This document shows positions 28,214-37,655 of a stretch of DNA of 64,000 nt, one piece after another (positions within the stretch are counted from its first letter, which is position 1; the number at the start of each line of letters is the position of its first letter). The notes under the pieces are model-generated. The model ran no database searches, had not been told where the DNA came from, and worked only from the letters and a program-made list of their open reading frames with translations. The DNA lies in contig NZ_JAMGBC010000001.1 of NCBI RefSeq assembly GCF_023516495.1, positions 1,822,501 to 1,886,500 on the forward strand, read 5' to 3'. Both the position numbers and the translations under genes were made by a program. Origin of the DNA: Sphingomonas anseongensis. Its GTDB lineage: Bacteria; Pseudomonadota; Alphaproteobacteria; Sphingomonadales; Sphingomonadaceae.

Positions 28214-28238
28214 TGAACCTCGGTCGCGCAACAGCGTT
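28214..28238 (+). promoter_or_regulatory. Probable EcfG-type general-stress promoter
   Basis: TGAAC at 28214-28218 and CGTT at 28235-28238 are separated by 16 bases. This is close to the alphaproteobacterial EcfG consensus GGAAC-N16/17-CGTT, with one mismatch in the -35 element. It lies 55-79 bases upstream of the KGG stress-protein start. KGG proteins are common members of the PhyR-NepR-EcfG stress regulon, so position and motif agree. It was identified by eye only. Confidence 0.5.
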
Positions 28239-28253
28239 GCTTGAGCGGTCTAC

Positions 28254-28270
28254 GGCCGCTCCGAGCGGCC
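28254..28270. repeat. Short GC hairpin in the leader of the KGG gene
   Basis: GGCCGCT at 28254-28260 and AGCGGCC at 28264-28270 form a perfect 7-bp stem around CCG. It lies between the proposed promoter and the ribosome-binding site AAAAGGAG at about 28277-28284. It has no U-tract. It may stabilise the leader. Confidence 0.45.
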
Positions 28271-28292
28271 GCTGTGAAAAGGAGTATTCGCT

Positions 28293-28445
28293 ATGCCGAA
28301 TTCGAAGAACGGAGCCTCGAAGCGCGGATTTGCAGCGATGAGTCCCGAAAAGCAGCGGGAGATTGCAGCCAAGGGCGGGCGCGCCAGCCACGGCGGCGGC
28401 CGTCGCCCGGCAAGCGCTTCGGCCCAGAGCAGCTCGGTCCGCTAA
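28293..28445 (+). CDS. KGG-motif stress-induced small protein
   Basis: This is a 50-residue hydrophilic protein: MPNSKNGASKRGFAAMSPEK, then QREIAAKGGRASHGGG and a Ser/Ala-rich tail. The RGFAAMSPEKQREIAAKGG pattern is the KGG repeat found in general-stress proteins of the GsiB/YciG type, which are thought to protect cells in desiccation or stationary phase. ATG 28293 has a good ribosome-binding site (AAGGAG, about 8 bases upstream). A probable EcfG promoter precedes it. It is shorter than most gene-finder cut-offs. Confidence 0.88.
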   Translation: MPNSKNGASKRGFAAMSPEKQREIAAKGGRASHGGGRRPASASAQSSSVR

Positions 28446-28489
28446 ACTAGGGGAAACTGACCTGCACGACCCCGCGTTACGGACGCGGA

Positions 28490-29236
28490 ATGTACAGGTC
28501 GGATCTCAATGCGAGCGACAAGAGCGGCGCGATCGCCGCAGTGGTGGCGGTTCACGCCGCTCTTTTGCTCGTGCTCCTTCAGCTGTCCGGACGGGTGGAC
28601 CTGACCGAGCCGCAAAGCGTGCTTCGGGTCTTCGACGTCAACGAAGTGCCGCCTCCGCCGCCCGTGACGGTCGAGCGGCCCAAACCGCAGCAGAAACCCA
28701 AGCCCAAAGCGAGCGAAGGCGAGGCAAGCCCGCAGAATGTCCGGAGCCACGCCACGGAAATCCAGGCGCCCAGGCCGCCGATCTCGCTTCCGGTGCCGGT
28801 GCCGATCGAAACTTCAAAGACGCCGAACACGGGGACTCAGTCGACCCAAGGCGCAGCCAATCCCGGTCCAGGCACGGGTGCGGGAGGCGTGGGCACCGGA
28901 TCCGGAAGCGGCGGCTCCGGCAGTGGAACCGGCGGGGGCGGAGACGGCGGCTATGTCGTCCCGCCGAGGCTCCTGACCCCGGTGCTTCGCGGACGCGACT
29001 TCCCGCGCCAGCTGCTCGACCAATGGCCGCGGGGAGCGCAGCTTTTCGTCCGCGTCCGGGTCAGCGCCGCCGGTACGGTGAGCGAATGCATCGTCGACCG
29101 GGGGACCGGCAATCCAGGCATCGATTCGAGCGTGTGCAACCTCGTCCACGAGCGCTTCCGCTACAGCCCCGCGCGCAATCGCTCGGGCCAGGCGGTTGCG
29201 GGATGGGCCGGATACCGGCAAGTGCCCCCGCGTTAG
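28490..29236 (+). CDS. TonB-like energy-transducing protein
   Basis: This is a 248-residue protein with a short cytoplasmic start, one helix (SGAIAAVVAVHAALLLVLLQL), a proline/lysine-rich periplasmic spacer (EVPPPPPVTVERPKPQQKPK), a glycine/serine-rich linker and a C-terminal TonB domain (LFVRVRVSAAGTVSECIVDR; RFRYSPARNRSGQAV). It would couple the ExbBD proton gradient to outer-membrane receptors, possibly the one encoded at 26172-28178. ExbB and ExbD are not adjacent. The Gly-rich linker between spacer and TonB domain is unusually long. Confidence 0.85.
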   Translation: MYRSDLNASDKSGAIAAVVAVHAALLLVLLQLSGRVDLTEPQSVLRVFDVNEVPPPPPVTVERPKPQQKPKPKASEGEASPQNVRSHATEIQAPRPPISLPVPVPIETSKTPNTGTQSTQGAANPGPGTGAGGVGTGSGSGGSGSGTGGGGDGGYVVPPRLLTPVLRGRDFPRQLLDQWPRGAQLFVRVRVSAAGTVSECIVDRGTGNPGIDSSVCNLVHERFRYSPARNRSGQAVAGWAGYRQVPPR

Positions 29237-29255
29237 CCCAAGCGGGAGAAGCGAC

Positions 29256-29942
29256 GTGATCGAAGCCGAATGGTGGGACTATGATTCGGTCGAGGAGATG
29301 GCCGAGGCCGTCGCCGGCGATGTCGGCTTCATTATCGAAAGCGCTCTCGACGCTCGCGGCTCGGCGTTGATCGCGCTTCCCGCCGACGAGACTGCGCGGG
29401 CGATCTTTCCCCAGCTCGGCCAGGCCTCGCTCCAATGGAAGCAGGTGATGGTCATTCCCACCGACGACCTGATCGTCGCAGTCGACAACGAGCGGAGCAA
29501 GGCTCGGGCACTGGCCCATGCCTTCCTCTCCAAGGGTGCTCGCGTGGTTCCGATCGTCACCCCGCTGGATGACTACAGGCTCGCCGGCAATTCGGCGGAT
29601 GCGCGGCTGCAGGACCTGCCCTGGCCGCCGGATCTCGCCTGGCTGAGCGTAGGCTCGGACGGAAGCGCAGCCGGAATCGCTGCAGGGCCGGACCTCCAGG
29701 ACGCGCTCGACGCACCGAAGGCGCGCCGTGCGGTCGGAGTGATGTCCGAAAGCGGCGAGCCGCGAGTGACTCTGACGCGCTCGTCGATTCTGTCGTCGCG
29801 GACGATCCTCATCACGCTTCGCGGGCAGGACAAACGCGACATGCTCGAGCAGGCGATCGCCGACGGTCAAAGCTCGAAGCTTCCGATCGGGCGCGTGCTC
29901 GCCGAAGCCGAGCAGCCGATCGACATCCACTGGTGCGCCTGA
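29256..29942 (+). CDS. pgl: 6-phosphogluconolactonase
   Basis: This is a 228-residue cytoplasmic enzyme that hydrolyses 6-phosphogluconolactone in the pentose phosphate or Entner-Doudoroff route. It has the DevB/NagB-like fold: SALIALPADETARAIFPQL, LQWKQVMVIPTDD (substrate loop), LSVGSDGSAAGIAAGPDL and a C-terminal LPIGRVLAEAEQPIDIHWCA. GTG 29256 with GGGAGAA in front is the best start; the upstream frame overlaps the TonB-like gene. Zwf and edd are not in this window, so the gene stands outside the usual zwf-pgl-edd operon. Confidence 0.88.
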   Translation: MIEAEWWDYDSVEEMAEAVAGDVGFIIESALDARGSALIALPADETARAIFPQLGQASLQWKQVMVIPTDDLIVAVDNERSKARALAHAFLSKGARVVPIVTPLDDYRLAGNSADARLQDLPWPPDLAWLSVGSDGSAAGIAAGPDLQDALDAPKARRAVGVMSESGEPRVTLTRSSILSSRTILITLRGQDKRDMLEQAIADGQSSKLPIGRVLAEAEQPIDIHWCA

Positions 29943-29943
29943 G

Positions 29944-31599
29944 CTAGATTTCGTCGAGCTTGCGGCCCTTCGTTTCGGGCAGGAACAGCAGCGAGACGAG
30001 CACCGAAATCCCGGTGAACACCACCGCATACCAAAGCCCGGAATAGATGTTGCCGGTCGATGCGACGATCGCGACGCTGACCGCGGGAAGGAATCCGCCG
30101 ACCCAGCCGATCCCGAAATGATAGGGAAAGGACAATGCGGTGTAGCGCACGCGTGTCGGGAACATCTCGACAAGCGCCGCGGCTTGCGGACCGTAGAGCG
30201 CGGTCGCCCCGACCACGAAGAGGAGGAGGATGGTCAGGAGCAGCGGGAGGTTCATCTGCTTAGGATCGGCTGACTTGGGATAGCCGGCGGAATGAAGCGC
30301 TCCGGCGATCAGATCGCCCTCGTCGGCCTTCAGCTTCTTGAGATCCGCGGACGCCAGGCCGGCGCCCGCGGCAACGGGCACGTCGACGCTGCCCACCCGA
30401 ACCCGGGTCTGGCCGTCGGCGGATTCCTGGGTCGAGTAGGAGATTCCGCGGCTGATCAGCGCGCTCTTGGCGATGTCGCAGGCGCTGGTGAAATGGCCGG
30501 TGCCGACCGGATCGAACTGGGCGGAGCATGTGCGCATGTCCGTTTCGACCACGACGGGAGTGGAGCGCTGCGCTGCGACGAGCGCCGGGTTCGCTGCCTC
30601 GGCGATCCAGTGCGACCCCGGGAAATAGAGGATCAGCGCAAGCGCCATCCCGCCGACGATGATCGGCTTTCGCCCGACCTTGTCCGACCACCAGCCGAAG
30701 AAGACGTAAAGCGGAGCGCTGACGACCGTCATGATCACAAGCAGCAGGTCCTTGGTTGCCGCCGGGACCCCCAAAGATTTTTCCAGGAAGACCTGGAGGT
30801 AGAAGAAGGTGAAGTACCAAACCGCTCCCTGCGCCAGCATGATCCCGAAGAAGGCGATCAGGACCCGCTTCAAATTCTCGCGCTCGCCGAACGCGTCGCG
30901 AAGCGGGCGCGTGGTGACCTCGCCTTGCTCGACCAGCCGCGCGAATTCGGGGCTCTCGGAGAGCTTGAGACGCATCCAAAGCGAGACTGCCAGAAGCGCG
31001 ACTGAGACGAGGAACGGAATTCGCCAGCCCCACAGGCCGAACGCGTCTTCGCCCAGCCAGGTTCGCGAAACGAAGATGATCAGCATTGCGGCGAGCAGGC
31101 CGAAGGAGGCAGTTGACTGGATCCACCCCGTCGCGATGCCGCGCCGCTCGTTCGACGAATGCTCGGCCACGTAGATCGCCGCTCCGCCATATTCTCCGCC
31201 CAGCGCAATCCCCTGGCAGATGCGCAGGAAAATGAGCAGCGCCGGGGCGAGTGCTCCGGCTTGGGCGTAGGTCGGAAGAAGACCGATCAGGAAAGTCGCG
31301 CCGCCCATCAGGCTGACCGTGGCGAGGAATGCACCCTTGCGGCCGACGCGGTCGCCGACGATCCCGAAGATCAAGGCGCCGAGCGGCCGGAAGGCGAAGC
31401 CGGCGGCGAACAGGCCGAGCGCCGCGATGAGCGCAGGCGTGGGGTCGAGCGCTGAGAAGAAGGCCTTGCCAATCACCGGTGCGAGGCTTCCGAAGATGAA
31501 GAAGTCGTACCATTCGAAGGCGGTTCCCGCCGACGAAGCGATGACGACGCGTGTCATCGACCAGGGCCGGTGGTGCCGTGCTTCGCTCACGCTTGCCAT
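29944..31599 (-). CDS. MFS metabolite:H+ symporter (MHS/ProP-like) with a large extra loop
   Basis: This is a 551-residue transporter of the metabolite:proton symporter group, with SSAGTAFEWYDFFIFGSLAPV in the first helix and the loop signature GDRVGRKGAFLAT. Family members are about 430-450 residues. The extra length is a soluble insert (about 120 residues, from VVVETDMRTCSAQF to SAGYPKSADPK) between helices in the second half, probably periplasmic, with two cysteines. ATG 31599 has a GGGGGAG ribosome-binding site. The substrate is unknown. It converges with pgl, leaving one base between stops. Confidence 0.87.
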   Translation of the reverse strand: MASVSEARHHRPWSMTRVVIASSAGTAFEWYDFFIFGSLAPVIGKAFFSALDPTPALIAALGLFAAGFAFRPLGALIFGIVGDRVGRKGAFLATVSLMGGATFLIGLLPTYAQAGALAPALLIFLRICQGIALGGEYGGAAIYVAEHSSNERRGIATGWIQSTASFGLLAAMLIIFVSRTWLGEDAFGLWGWRIPFLVSVALLAVSLWMRLKLSESPEFARLVEQGEVTTRPLRDAFGERENLKRVLIAFFGIMLAQGAVWYFTFFYLQVFLEKSLGVPAATKDLLLVIMTVVSAPLYVFFGWWSDKVGRKPIIVGGMALALILYFPGSHWIAEAANPALVAAQRSTPVVVETDMRTCSAQFDPVGTGHFTSACDIAKSALISRGISYSTQESADGQTRVRVGSVDVPVAAGAGLASADLKKLKADEGDLIAGALHSAGYPKSADPKQMNLPLLLTILLLFVVGATALYGPQAAALVEMFPTRVRYTALSFPYHFGIGWVGGFLPAVSVAIVASTGNIYSGLWYAVVFTGISVLVSLLFLPETKGRKLDEI

Positions 31600-31764
31600 C
31601 AAAGTCTCCCCCTCGTGGCCGAAGGGATAGCGGCGCGTCGACGGCGCGCAAGTTCTCAAGCTCGCCCTATGCGTCTAAGGCGTCTCGCGGACGAATGACC
31701 GCCGTTCGTCGATGCCGCACTTGAATTTCAGGATGCAACCTTCTTTGGGCGCGCAACAGCCGAC

Positions 31765-32976
31765 ATGACGAGATCCCAGCTGAACTCCGGGCGAAAGCTG
31801 CAGCCATTGCGCGCCATCGCGATCGCGGCGGCTGCGCTTGCGCTCGCCTCGTGCGGCTCCGCGAGCGATGAAGGCGGGAAAAGCCGCGACCGGGGCCCCA
31901 CCGCGGTAAGCTATGTGGTCGTCCAGCCGACGAGCGTTCCGCTGGTCCAGAGCCTGCCCGCGCGAGTGTCGGCTTTTGAGGTCTCGCAGGTTCGGCCGCA
32001 GGTGTCGGGCATCGTCCAGAAACGCTATTTCACCGAGGGAGCGTTCGTCCGCAAAGGCCAGACGCTCTACCAGATCGATCCGAGCCAGTATCAGGCGTCG
32101 GTCGCGCAGGCTTCGGCTAATGTTCGAGCCGCCCAGGCGAGCGCGGATTCCGCTCGGGCGCTCGCTGCCCGCTATCGTCCGCTGGTCGAGATGGAGGCGG
32201 TCTCCAAGCAGGATTATACCAACGCCGTTTCGCAGGCCCGGCAAGCGGAGGCCGCGATCGCGCAGAACCAGGCGGCGCTTCGGGCCGCGCAAATCAACCT
32301 TCGATTCACCCGCGTGCCGGCGCCAATCAGCGGCAAGATCGGAATTTCGAACGTCACCGAAGGCGCGCTGGTCACCGCCAATCAGACCGATGCTCTGACA
32401 ACCATTACCCGCCTGGATCCAGTCAATGTCGATATCCAGGAATCGGCGTCCGACCTGATCACCCTTCGCCAGTCGCTCAGCAGCGGCGGGGTCGCACCGA
32501 CTGCCGCGCAGGTTCGGCTCAAGCTCCCCGACGGAAGCGATTACGGGTTCACCGGAACCGTCCAGTTCAGCGAAGTGATCGTCGACCAGAACACCGGCAC
32601 CGTCACGCTTCGAGCACGCTTCCCCAATCCCATGTCGATCCTGCTTCCGGGGCTGTTCGTCACCGCGCAATTCTCGCAGGCGGTCGACACTACCGCCTTC
32701 CTCGTCCCCCAGCAGGCCGTGTCTCGCGACCCAAAGGGCGCGGCGACTTTGTTCGTGCTCGGACCCGGCAATCGCGCCGTGCAGCGCACGGTGATCGCGA
32801 CACGCACCCAGGGGCCTTACTGGGTCGTCACGCAGGGCCTCGCAGCGGGCGAAAAGGTGATCGTGGAAGGCGCCGGCAACCTTCGCGACGGAGCGCAGGT
32901 CAAGCCGTCGCCGGCAAAGGGCAAGGCTGCGCCCAGGCCGCCGCTCAAGGTCCAGCCGCCCGCCAAGACAGGCTGA
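31765..32976 (+). CDS. RND efflux periplasmic adaptor (membrane fusion lipoprotein)
   Basis: This is a 403-residue adaptor of the AcrA/MexA group. A lipobox LALASC near residue 30 marks it as a lipoprotein. It contains the lipoyl-like half motif VSGIVQKRYFTEGAFVRKGQ, a helical hairpin rich in Ala and Gln, the second half RVPAPISGKIGISNVTEGAL, and a C-terminal barrel. The C-terminal tail is Lys/Pro-rich. It bridges the RND pump and the outer-membrane channel encoded directly downstream. No repressor gene is adjacent. Confidence 0.93.
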   Translation: MTRSQLNSGRKLQPLRAIAIAAAALALASCGSASDEGGKSRDRGPTAVSYVVVQPTSVPLVQSLPARVSAFEVSQVRPQVSGIVQKRYFTEGAFVRKGQTLYQIDPSQYQASVAQASANVRAAQASADSARALAARYRPLVEMEAVSKQDYTNAVSQARQAEAAIAQNQAALRAAQINLRFTRVPAPISGKIGISNVTEGALVTANQTDALTTITRLDPVNVDIQESASDLITLRQSLSSGGVAPTAAQVRLKLPDGSDYGFTGTVQFSEVIVDQNTGTVTLRARFPNPMSILLPGLFVTAQFSQAVDTTAFLVPQQAVSRDPKGAATLFVLGPGNRAVQRTVIATRTQGPYWVVTQGLAAGEKVIVEGAGNLRDGAQVKPSPAKGKAAPRPPLKVQPPAKTG

Positions 32977-32979
32977 CCG

Positions 32980-35900
32980 GTGTCTCGGCTTTTCATCGAG
33001 CGGCCGATCTTCGCCTGGGTCATAGCGATCATCATTGTGCTGATGGGTATCGGCGCGATCGTCAGCCTTCCGATCGCGCAATATCCCGATGTGGCCCCGA
33101 CCCAGATTTCGATCCGGACCAATTATCCGGGAGCTTCGGCGGAAACGCTTGAGAACAGCGTCACCCAGGTGCTGGAGCAGGAGCTGACCGGTCTCGAGGG
33201 GCTGCTCTATTTCAACAGCTCGTCGAGCTCGCGGGGCGCGGCAAGCGTCACTGCGGTGTTCGACAAGGGCGTCAACGCCGACATCGCGCAGGTCCAGGTC
33301 CAGAACAAGATCCAGGCCGCGATCTCGCGCCTTCCGCAACAGGTGCAGCAGCAGGGCGTCCGGGTTTCGAAGGGGTCGCCGGACTTCCTGATGATCGTCG
33401 CCGTCTATGACCGCAGCGGAAAGAGCAGCAACGTCGACGTTTCCGACTGGCTGGCCGACAATCTGCAGGACGATTTGTCGCGCACTCCGGGCGTCGGCGA
33501 CGTCAACGTCTTCGGCGCCAAATATGCGATGCGGATCTGGCTGGACCCGCACAAGCTTGCAAGCTTCCAGCTGATGCCGGCGGACGTCGTTTCGGCGATC
33601 CAGAACCAGAATGTCGATGTCGCGGCAGGCGAGATCGGCGGCGCGCCGTCGCCCGAAGGTCAGATGCTCAACGCGACCGTCACGGCGCAGTCGCGGCTCG
33701 AGACTCCCGAACAGTTCAGCAAGATCATCGTCAAGTCGGACTCGACCGGCGCGCGCGTTCAGCTGGCCCAGGTCGCGCGCGTCGAGCTCGGCGCCGAAAG
33801 CTATGGCACGATCATCCACGTCAACGGCTATCCCGGTGCCGGAATCGGTATCTTCCTGGAGCCGGGCGCCAACGCGCTGACGACTGCGGAGCTGGTCAAG
33901 GCGAAGGTGGAAGCGGCCGCTGCGCGCATGCCTGCGGGATACGAGTTCACCTACGCGAACGACTCCTCCGACTTCATCAAGCTGTCGATCTACGAAGTCG
34001 TGAAGACCCTCGCCGAGGCGATGGCCCTCGTCATCCTCGTGATGTTCGTCTTCCTGCAGAGCTGGCGTGCGACGCTGGTTCCCGGAATCGCGATTCCGGT
34101 GGTGCTGATGGGCACATTCGCAGTGCTCTATGTGCTGGGCTTCTCGATCAACACCTTGACCCTGTTCGGCCTGGTGCTCGCCGTCGGGTTGCTCGTCGAC
34201 GATGCGATCGTGGTCGTCGAAAACGTCGAGCGTCTACTGCACGAGCGACCAGAACTGACCGTCAAGGAAGCCACCGCGCAGTCCATGGCGCAGATCCAGA
34301 TGGCGCTGATTGCCATCGCGCTGGTGCTGTCGGCGGTCTTCCTGCCGATGATCTTCTTCGGCGGTTCGACGGGAGTGATCTACCGCCAGTTCTCGGCGAC
34401 CATCGTCTCGGCGATGGCGCTGTCCGTATTCGTCGCGTTGACCCTCAGCCCGTCCATCGCGGCGAATCTTCTCCGCCGGAAGCAAGCGACGGTGGAGGAG
34501 ACGTGGGTGGGCCGCCGTGCGCCGGCGGCCGCCCACGCAATCGAGCGGGCGCGCGTCAGCTTCAACACGCGCTTCCAGGCGCTCATCGACTGGTACGTCG
34601 CCAACGTCGGCAAAGTCGTTGAGCGCAAGTGGCTGTTCCTCGGAATCTACGCAGTCACCTGCCTGCTTCTGACCGTCCTGTTCCTTCGGCTTCCCACCGG
34701 CTTCCTTCCGCAGGAGGACCAGGGTGGCGCCATGGTGCAGTACCAGCTGCCCGCGGGAGCAACCATCGACCGCACCAGCGTCGTCCAGAACCGGGTGGAG
34801 GATTATTTCCTTAAGGGGCCGGACGCCAAGAACGTCCATGCGTTCTTCAGCGTCGTCGGCGGGGGAGGCGGCGCGACCGGCCAGAATTCCGGCCGGATGT
34901 ACATGAACCTGGCGCCGTTCGACGAGCGCACCGGTAGCGAAAACAGCGCCAAGGCGATCGTCCAGCGAGCGTCGAAGGAGTTCGGCAAGATCCGCGACGC
35001 GCAGGTATTTGCGCTCGTTCCTCCCGCGATCCGCGGCCTCGGCCAGTCAGCCGGCTTCACGATGGAGCTTCAGAACAGCGGCGGCCTTTCGCGCGAAGAG
35101 TTCGCTGCCGCGCGTGACCGGCTTCTTGCCCAGGCGATGGCGAACCCGGTGCTGGAGCAGGTCCGGCTAAGCGAAAATCCCGACGTCGCCAGCCTCAAGG
35201 TCGACATCGACCAGGACAAGCTCGCCTCGTTCGGCCTCGCCACGAGCGACGTGAACAGCACGATCTCGACCGCCTGGGGCGGCCGCTACGTCAACGACTT
35301 CATCGACCGCGGGCGAGTGAAACGGGTCTACGTGCAGGGCGATGCCCAATATCGCGCCTCACCATCGGACATCGACCGTTGGTTCGTTCGCAACAACCAG
35401 GGTGACATGGTGCCCTTCTCGTCTTTCTCCGGCAGCCAGTGGACGACGACTCCGACGGCGCTTTCCAGGTTCAATGGCTATTCGTCGTTCGAATTCTCCG
35501 GCCAGGGCAAGGAAGGCATCAGCAGCGGCGATGCGATGTCGGCAATGGAGAAGCTCGCCGATGCGATCCCGGGCGTGAGCGTCGCCTGGTCCGGCCAGTC
35601 CTACCAGGAGCGGCTCGCGTCGGGACAGGCGCCCATCCTTTACGGCATTTCGCTGGTGGTCATCTTCCTGTGCCTCGCCGCGCTGTACGAAAGCTGGTCG
35701 ATCCCGCTGGCCGTGCTGCTGGTGGTTCCGCTCGGCCTTGTCGGGGCGATCCTGGCGGTCACGCTTCGCGGCCTTCAGAACGACGTGTTCCTGCAGATCG
35801 GCCTTCTGACGACCATGGGCCTGACGTCGAAGAATGCGATCCTGATGAACGAATTCGCGGAGCGCGCGGAAAGGGACGGGAAACGCATCATCGAGGCGGC

Positions 35901-36168
35901 GATCGAAGCTGCCAAGATCCGGCTTCGCCCGATCCTGATGACCAGCTTCGCCTTCATTTTCGGCGTCTTCCCGCTTGCGGTCTCGACCGGGCCCGGGGCC
36001 AACGGGCGGATCGCGATCGGGACCGCAGTGATCGGCGGAATGCTGACCGCAACGATCCTCGCGGTCTTCTACATCCCGCTCTTCTACGTCCTGGTCAGGC
36101 GCGGCGTTCGCGACGGCGTCACGATCATCCGCGAACGTTGGACGCGGCGGCGGGAGGAGCGGGCATGA
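32980..36168 (+). CDS. RND multidrug efflux transporter (HAE1 family, AcrB-like)
   Basis: This is a 1062-residue inner-membrane proton antiporter. It has the typical start MSRLFIERPIFAWVIAIIIV, the first helix, two large periplasmic porter loops and twelve helices. The proton-relay aspartates are in LAVGLLVDDAIVVVENVERL. GTG 32980 follows the adaptor stop by 3 bases. The stop overlaps the channel gene as ATGA. It would export hydrophobic drugs, dyes or detergents; specificity cannot be read from sequence. Confidence 0.95.
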   Translation: MSRLFIERPIFAWVIAIIIVLMGIGAIVSLPIAQYPDVAPTQISIRTNYPGASAETLENSVTQVLEQELTGLEGLLYFNSSSSSRGAASVTAVFDKGVNADIAQVQVQNKIQAAISRLPQQVQQQGVRVSKGSPDFLMIVAVYDRSGKSSNVDVSDWLADNLQDDLSRTPGVGDVNVFGAKYAMRIWLDPHKLASFQLMPADVVSAIQNQNVDVAAGEIGGAPSPEGQMLNATVTAQSRLETPEQFSKIIVKSDSTGARVQLAQVARVELGAESYGTIIHVNGYPGAGIGIFLEPGANALTTAELVKAKVEAAAARMPAGYEFTYANDSSDFIKLSIYEVVKTLAEAMALVILVMFVFLQSWRATLVPGIAIPVVLMGTFAVLYVLGFSINTLTLFGLVLAVGLLVDDAIVVVENVERLLHERPELTVKEATAQSMAQIQMALIAIALVLSAVFLPMIFFGGSTGVIYRQFSATIVSAMALSVFVALTLSPSIAANLLRRKQATVEETWVGRRAPAAAHAIERARVSFNTRFQALIDWYVANVGKVVERKWLFLGIYAVTCLLLTVLFLRLPTGFLPQEDQGGAMVQYQLPAGATIDRTSVVQNRVEDYFLKGPDAKNVHAFFSVVGGGGGATGQNSGRMYMNLAPFDERTGSENSAKAIVQRASKEFGKIRDAQVFALVPPAIRGLGQSAGFTMELQNSGGLSREEFAAARDRLLAQAMANPVLEQVRLSENPDVASLKVDIDQDKLASFGLATSDVNSTISTAWGGRYVNDFIDRGRVKRVYVQGDAQYRASPSDIDRWFVRNNQGDMVPFSSFSGSQWTTTPTALSRFNGYSSFEFSGQGKEGISSGDAMSAMEKLADAIPGVSVAWSGQSYQERLASGQAPILYGISLVVIFLCLAALYESWSIPLAVLLVVPLGLVGAILAVTLRGLQNDVFLQIGLLTTMGLTSKNAILMNEFAERAERDGKRIIEAAIEAAKIRLRPILMTSFAFIFGVFPLAVSTGPGANGRIAIGTAVIGGMLTATILAVFYIPLFYVLVRRGVRDGVTIIRERWTRRREERA

Positions 36169-37580
36169 GACGGCTTACCGGAGCGCTCGCGTTGCTCGCG
36201 AGCGGCTGCATGTCGCTCGAGCCGCCCTACGTGCAGCCATCGCCGTCGGTGCCCGCGTCCTGGCCCGCCGGCGATGCCTATCTCGCGCAAAGCGAGGCCC
36301 CGCTTCCGGCGGTGACGTACAGGGACATCTTTCGCGACGCCCGGCTGCAGACGCTGATCGCCGAAGCGCTCGCGAACAACCGAGACCTGATGGCCGCGGC
36401 AGCGAACGTAGCAGCCGCCCGTGAGCAATATCATATCCAGCGCGCCAACCGCCTGCCGCAAGTGAACGCTCGCGCCGGAACGAGCGTGAGCGGGGAGGGC
36501 AGCGATGTCGGCGCGAGCTATTTGGCAGGCGTCGGTGTGCCGAATTTCGAGATCGACCTGTTCGGGCGCATCAGGTCGCTGAGCCATGCGCAGCTCCAAC
36601 GTTATTTCGCGACCGAGGCCGGCGCGCGGGCCACGCGGCTGGCACTGGTTGCGAGCATCGCCGACGCCTGGCTGGTCCACGCCGCGGATTCGAGCCTGCT
36701 CGGAATCGCACAGGAGACGGCGCGAAGCGCAGCGACCAGCGTCAAGCTCACCCGGGCACGGCTCGAAGGCGGAATCGCGCCCCGGACCGACCTCAGCCAG
36801 GCCGAGGGCATCCTCGCCGGCGCCGAATCCGACGTTGCCCGGCAGACGACGGCGCTCGCGCAGGACGTCAACGCGCTTCAGCTTCTGGTCGGCGGGCCGA
36901 TCGATCCGAAGCTGCTGCCCCGATCGATAGCGGAAGCGGCGCCGACGATCGCTCCGCTGCCGGCCGGGCTCAGCTCCACGGTCCTGCTACGCCGACCGGA
37001 TGTGCTCGAGGCCGAATATCAGCTTCGGGCAGCCAATGCCCAGATCGGCGCCGCCCGCGCGGCCCTGTTCCCGCAGATCAGCCTGACCGGCCTTCTCGGC
37101 GTCGCCAGCAGCGCGCTGACCAGCCTGTTCACCGGCGGAGCCTTCGCCTGGACCGCCGGCGCCGACGCGACCTACTCCATATTCAACGCTGGCGCCGGAC
37201 GCGCGAACGTGCGCCTCACCGAGGCGGAGCGGGCCGCCGCGGTCGCCAATTACCAGAAGGCGGTCCAGACCGCGTTTCGCGAGGTTGCCGACGCGCTCGC
37301 GCGGCGCGGCACGATGGGCGACGAGCTGGCGGCGCAGCAGCGGCAGGCCGCCGCAGCGGCGGACAATTTGCGCCTCAGCGAAGCTCGCTATCGAGCCGGA
37401 ATCGACAACTTCCTGGCGACTCTCGTCGCCCAGCGCGCCTCTTATTCGGCCGAGCAGCAGCTGGTCGCGACCAGGCTCGCCGAGGCTCGCAACCTGGTGG
37501 ATCTCTACCAGGCGCTGGGCGGCGACGATTTCACCCGTTTGGCACCCGTAGCTGCAGAGTTGCCCGCCCAAGGCCGATAG
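36165..37580 (+). CDS. RND efflux outer-membrane channel lipoprotein (OprM/NodT family)
   Basis: This is a 471-residue outer-membrane factor. A lipobox LLASGC lies within the first 16 residues after ATG 36165, followed by PPYVQPSPSVPASW, typical of NodT-family lipoproteins. Two tandem outer-membrane-efflux repeats follow (residues about 60-250 and 270-455). The second ends SYSAEQQLVATRLAEARNLVDLYQALGG, of which the final LVDLYQALGGDDF is a family hallmark. It overlaps the pump gene by 4 bases and completes a three-gene efflux operon. Confidence 0.94.
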   Translation: MRRLTGALALLASGCMSLEPPYVQPSPSVPASWPAGDAYLAQSEAPLPAVTYRDIFRDARLQTLIAEALANNRDLMAAAANVAAAREQYHIQRANRLPQVNARAGTSVSGEGSDVGASYLAGVGVPNFEIDLFGRIRSLSHAQLQRYFATEAGARATRLALVASIADAWLVHAADSSLLGIAQETARSAATSVKLTRARLEGGIAPRTDLSQAEGILAGAESDVARQTTALAQDVNALQLLVGGPIDPKLLPRSIAEAAPTIAPLPAGLSSTVLLRRPDVLEAEYQLRAANAQIGAARAALFPQISLTGLLGVASSALTSLFTGGAFAWTAGADATYSIFNAGAGRANVRLTEAERAAAVANYQKAVQTAFREVADALARRGTMGDELAAQQRQAAAAADNLRLSEARYRAGIDNFLATLVAQRASYSAEQQLVATRLAEARNLVDLYQALGGDDFTRLAPVAAELPAQGR

Positions 37581-37655
37581 CCCGCGTCCTTCCGGCCATT
37601 TCGGCGGCATGCTAGATTGCTCGCGCGCTGGGACTTCGACCGGGAGGAATTCCTG

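Noticed and set aside
31675-33819. A 714-codon minus-strand frame opposite the RND adaptor and pump
   Set aside because: Composition is dominated by Arg, Asp and Leu with no motif, and it is fully explained by the codon structure of the efflux genes.
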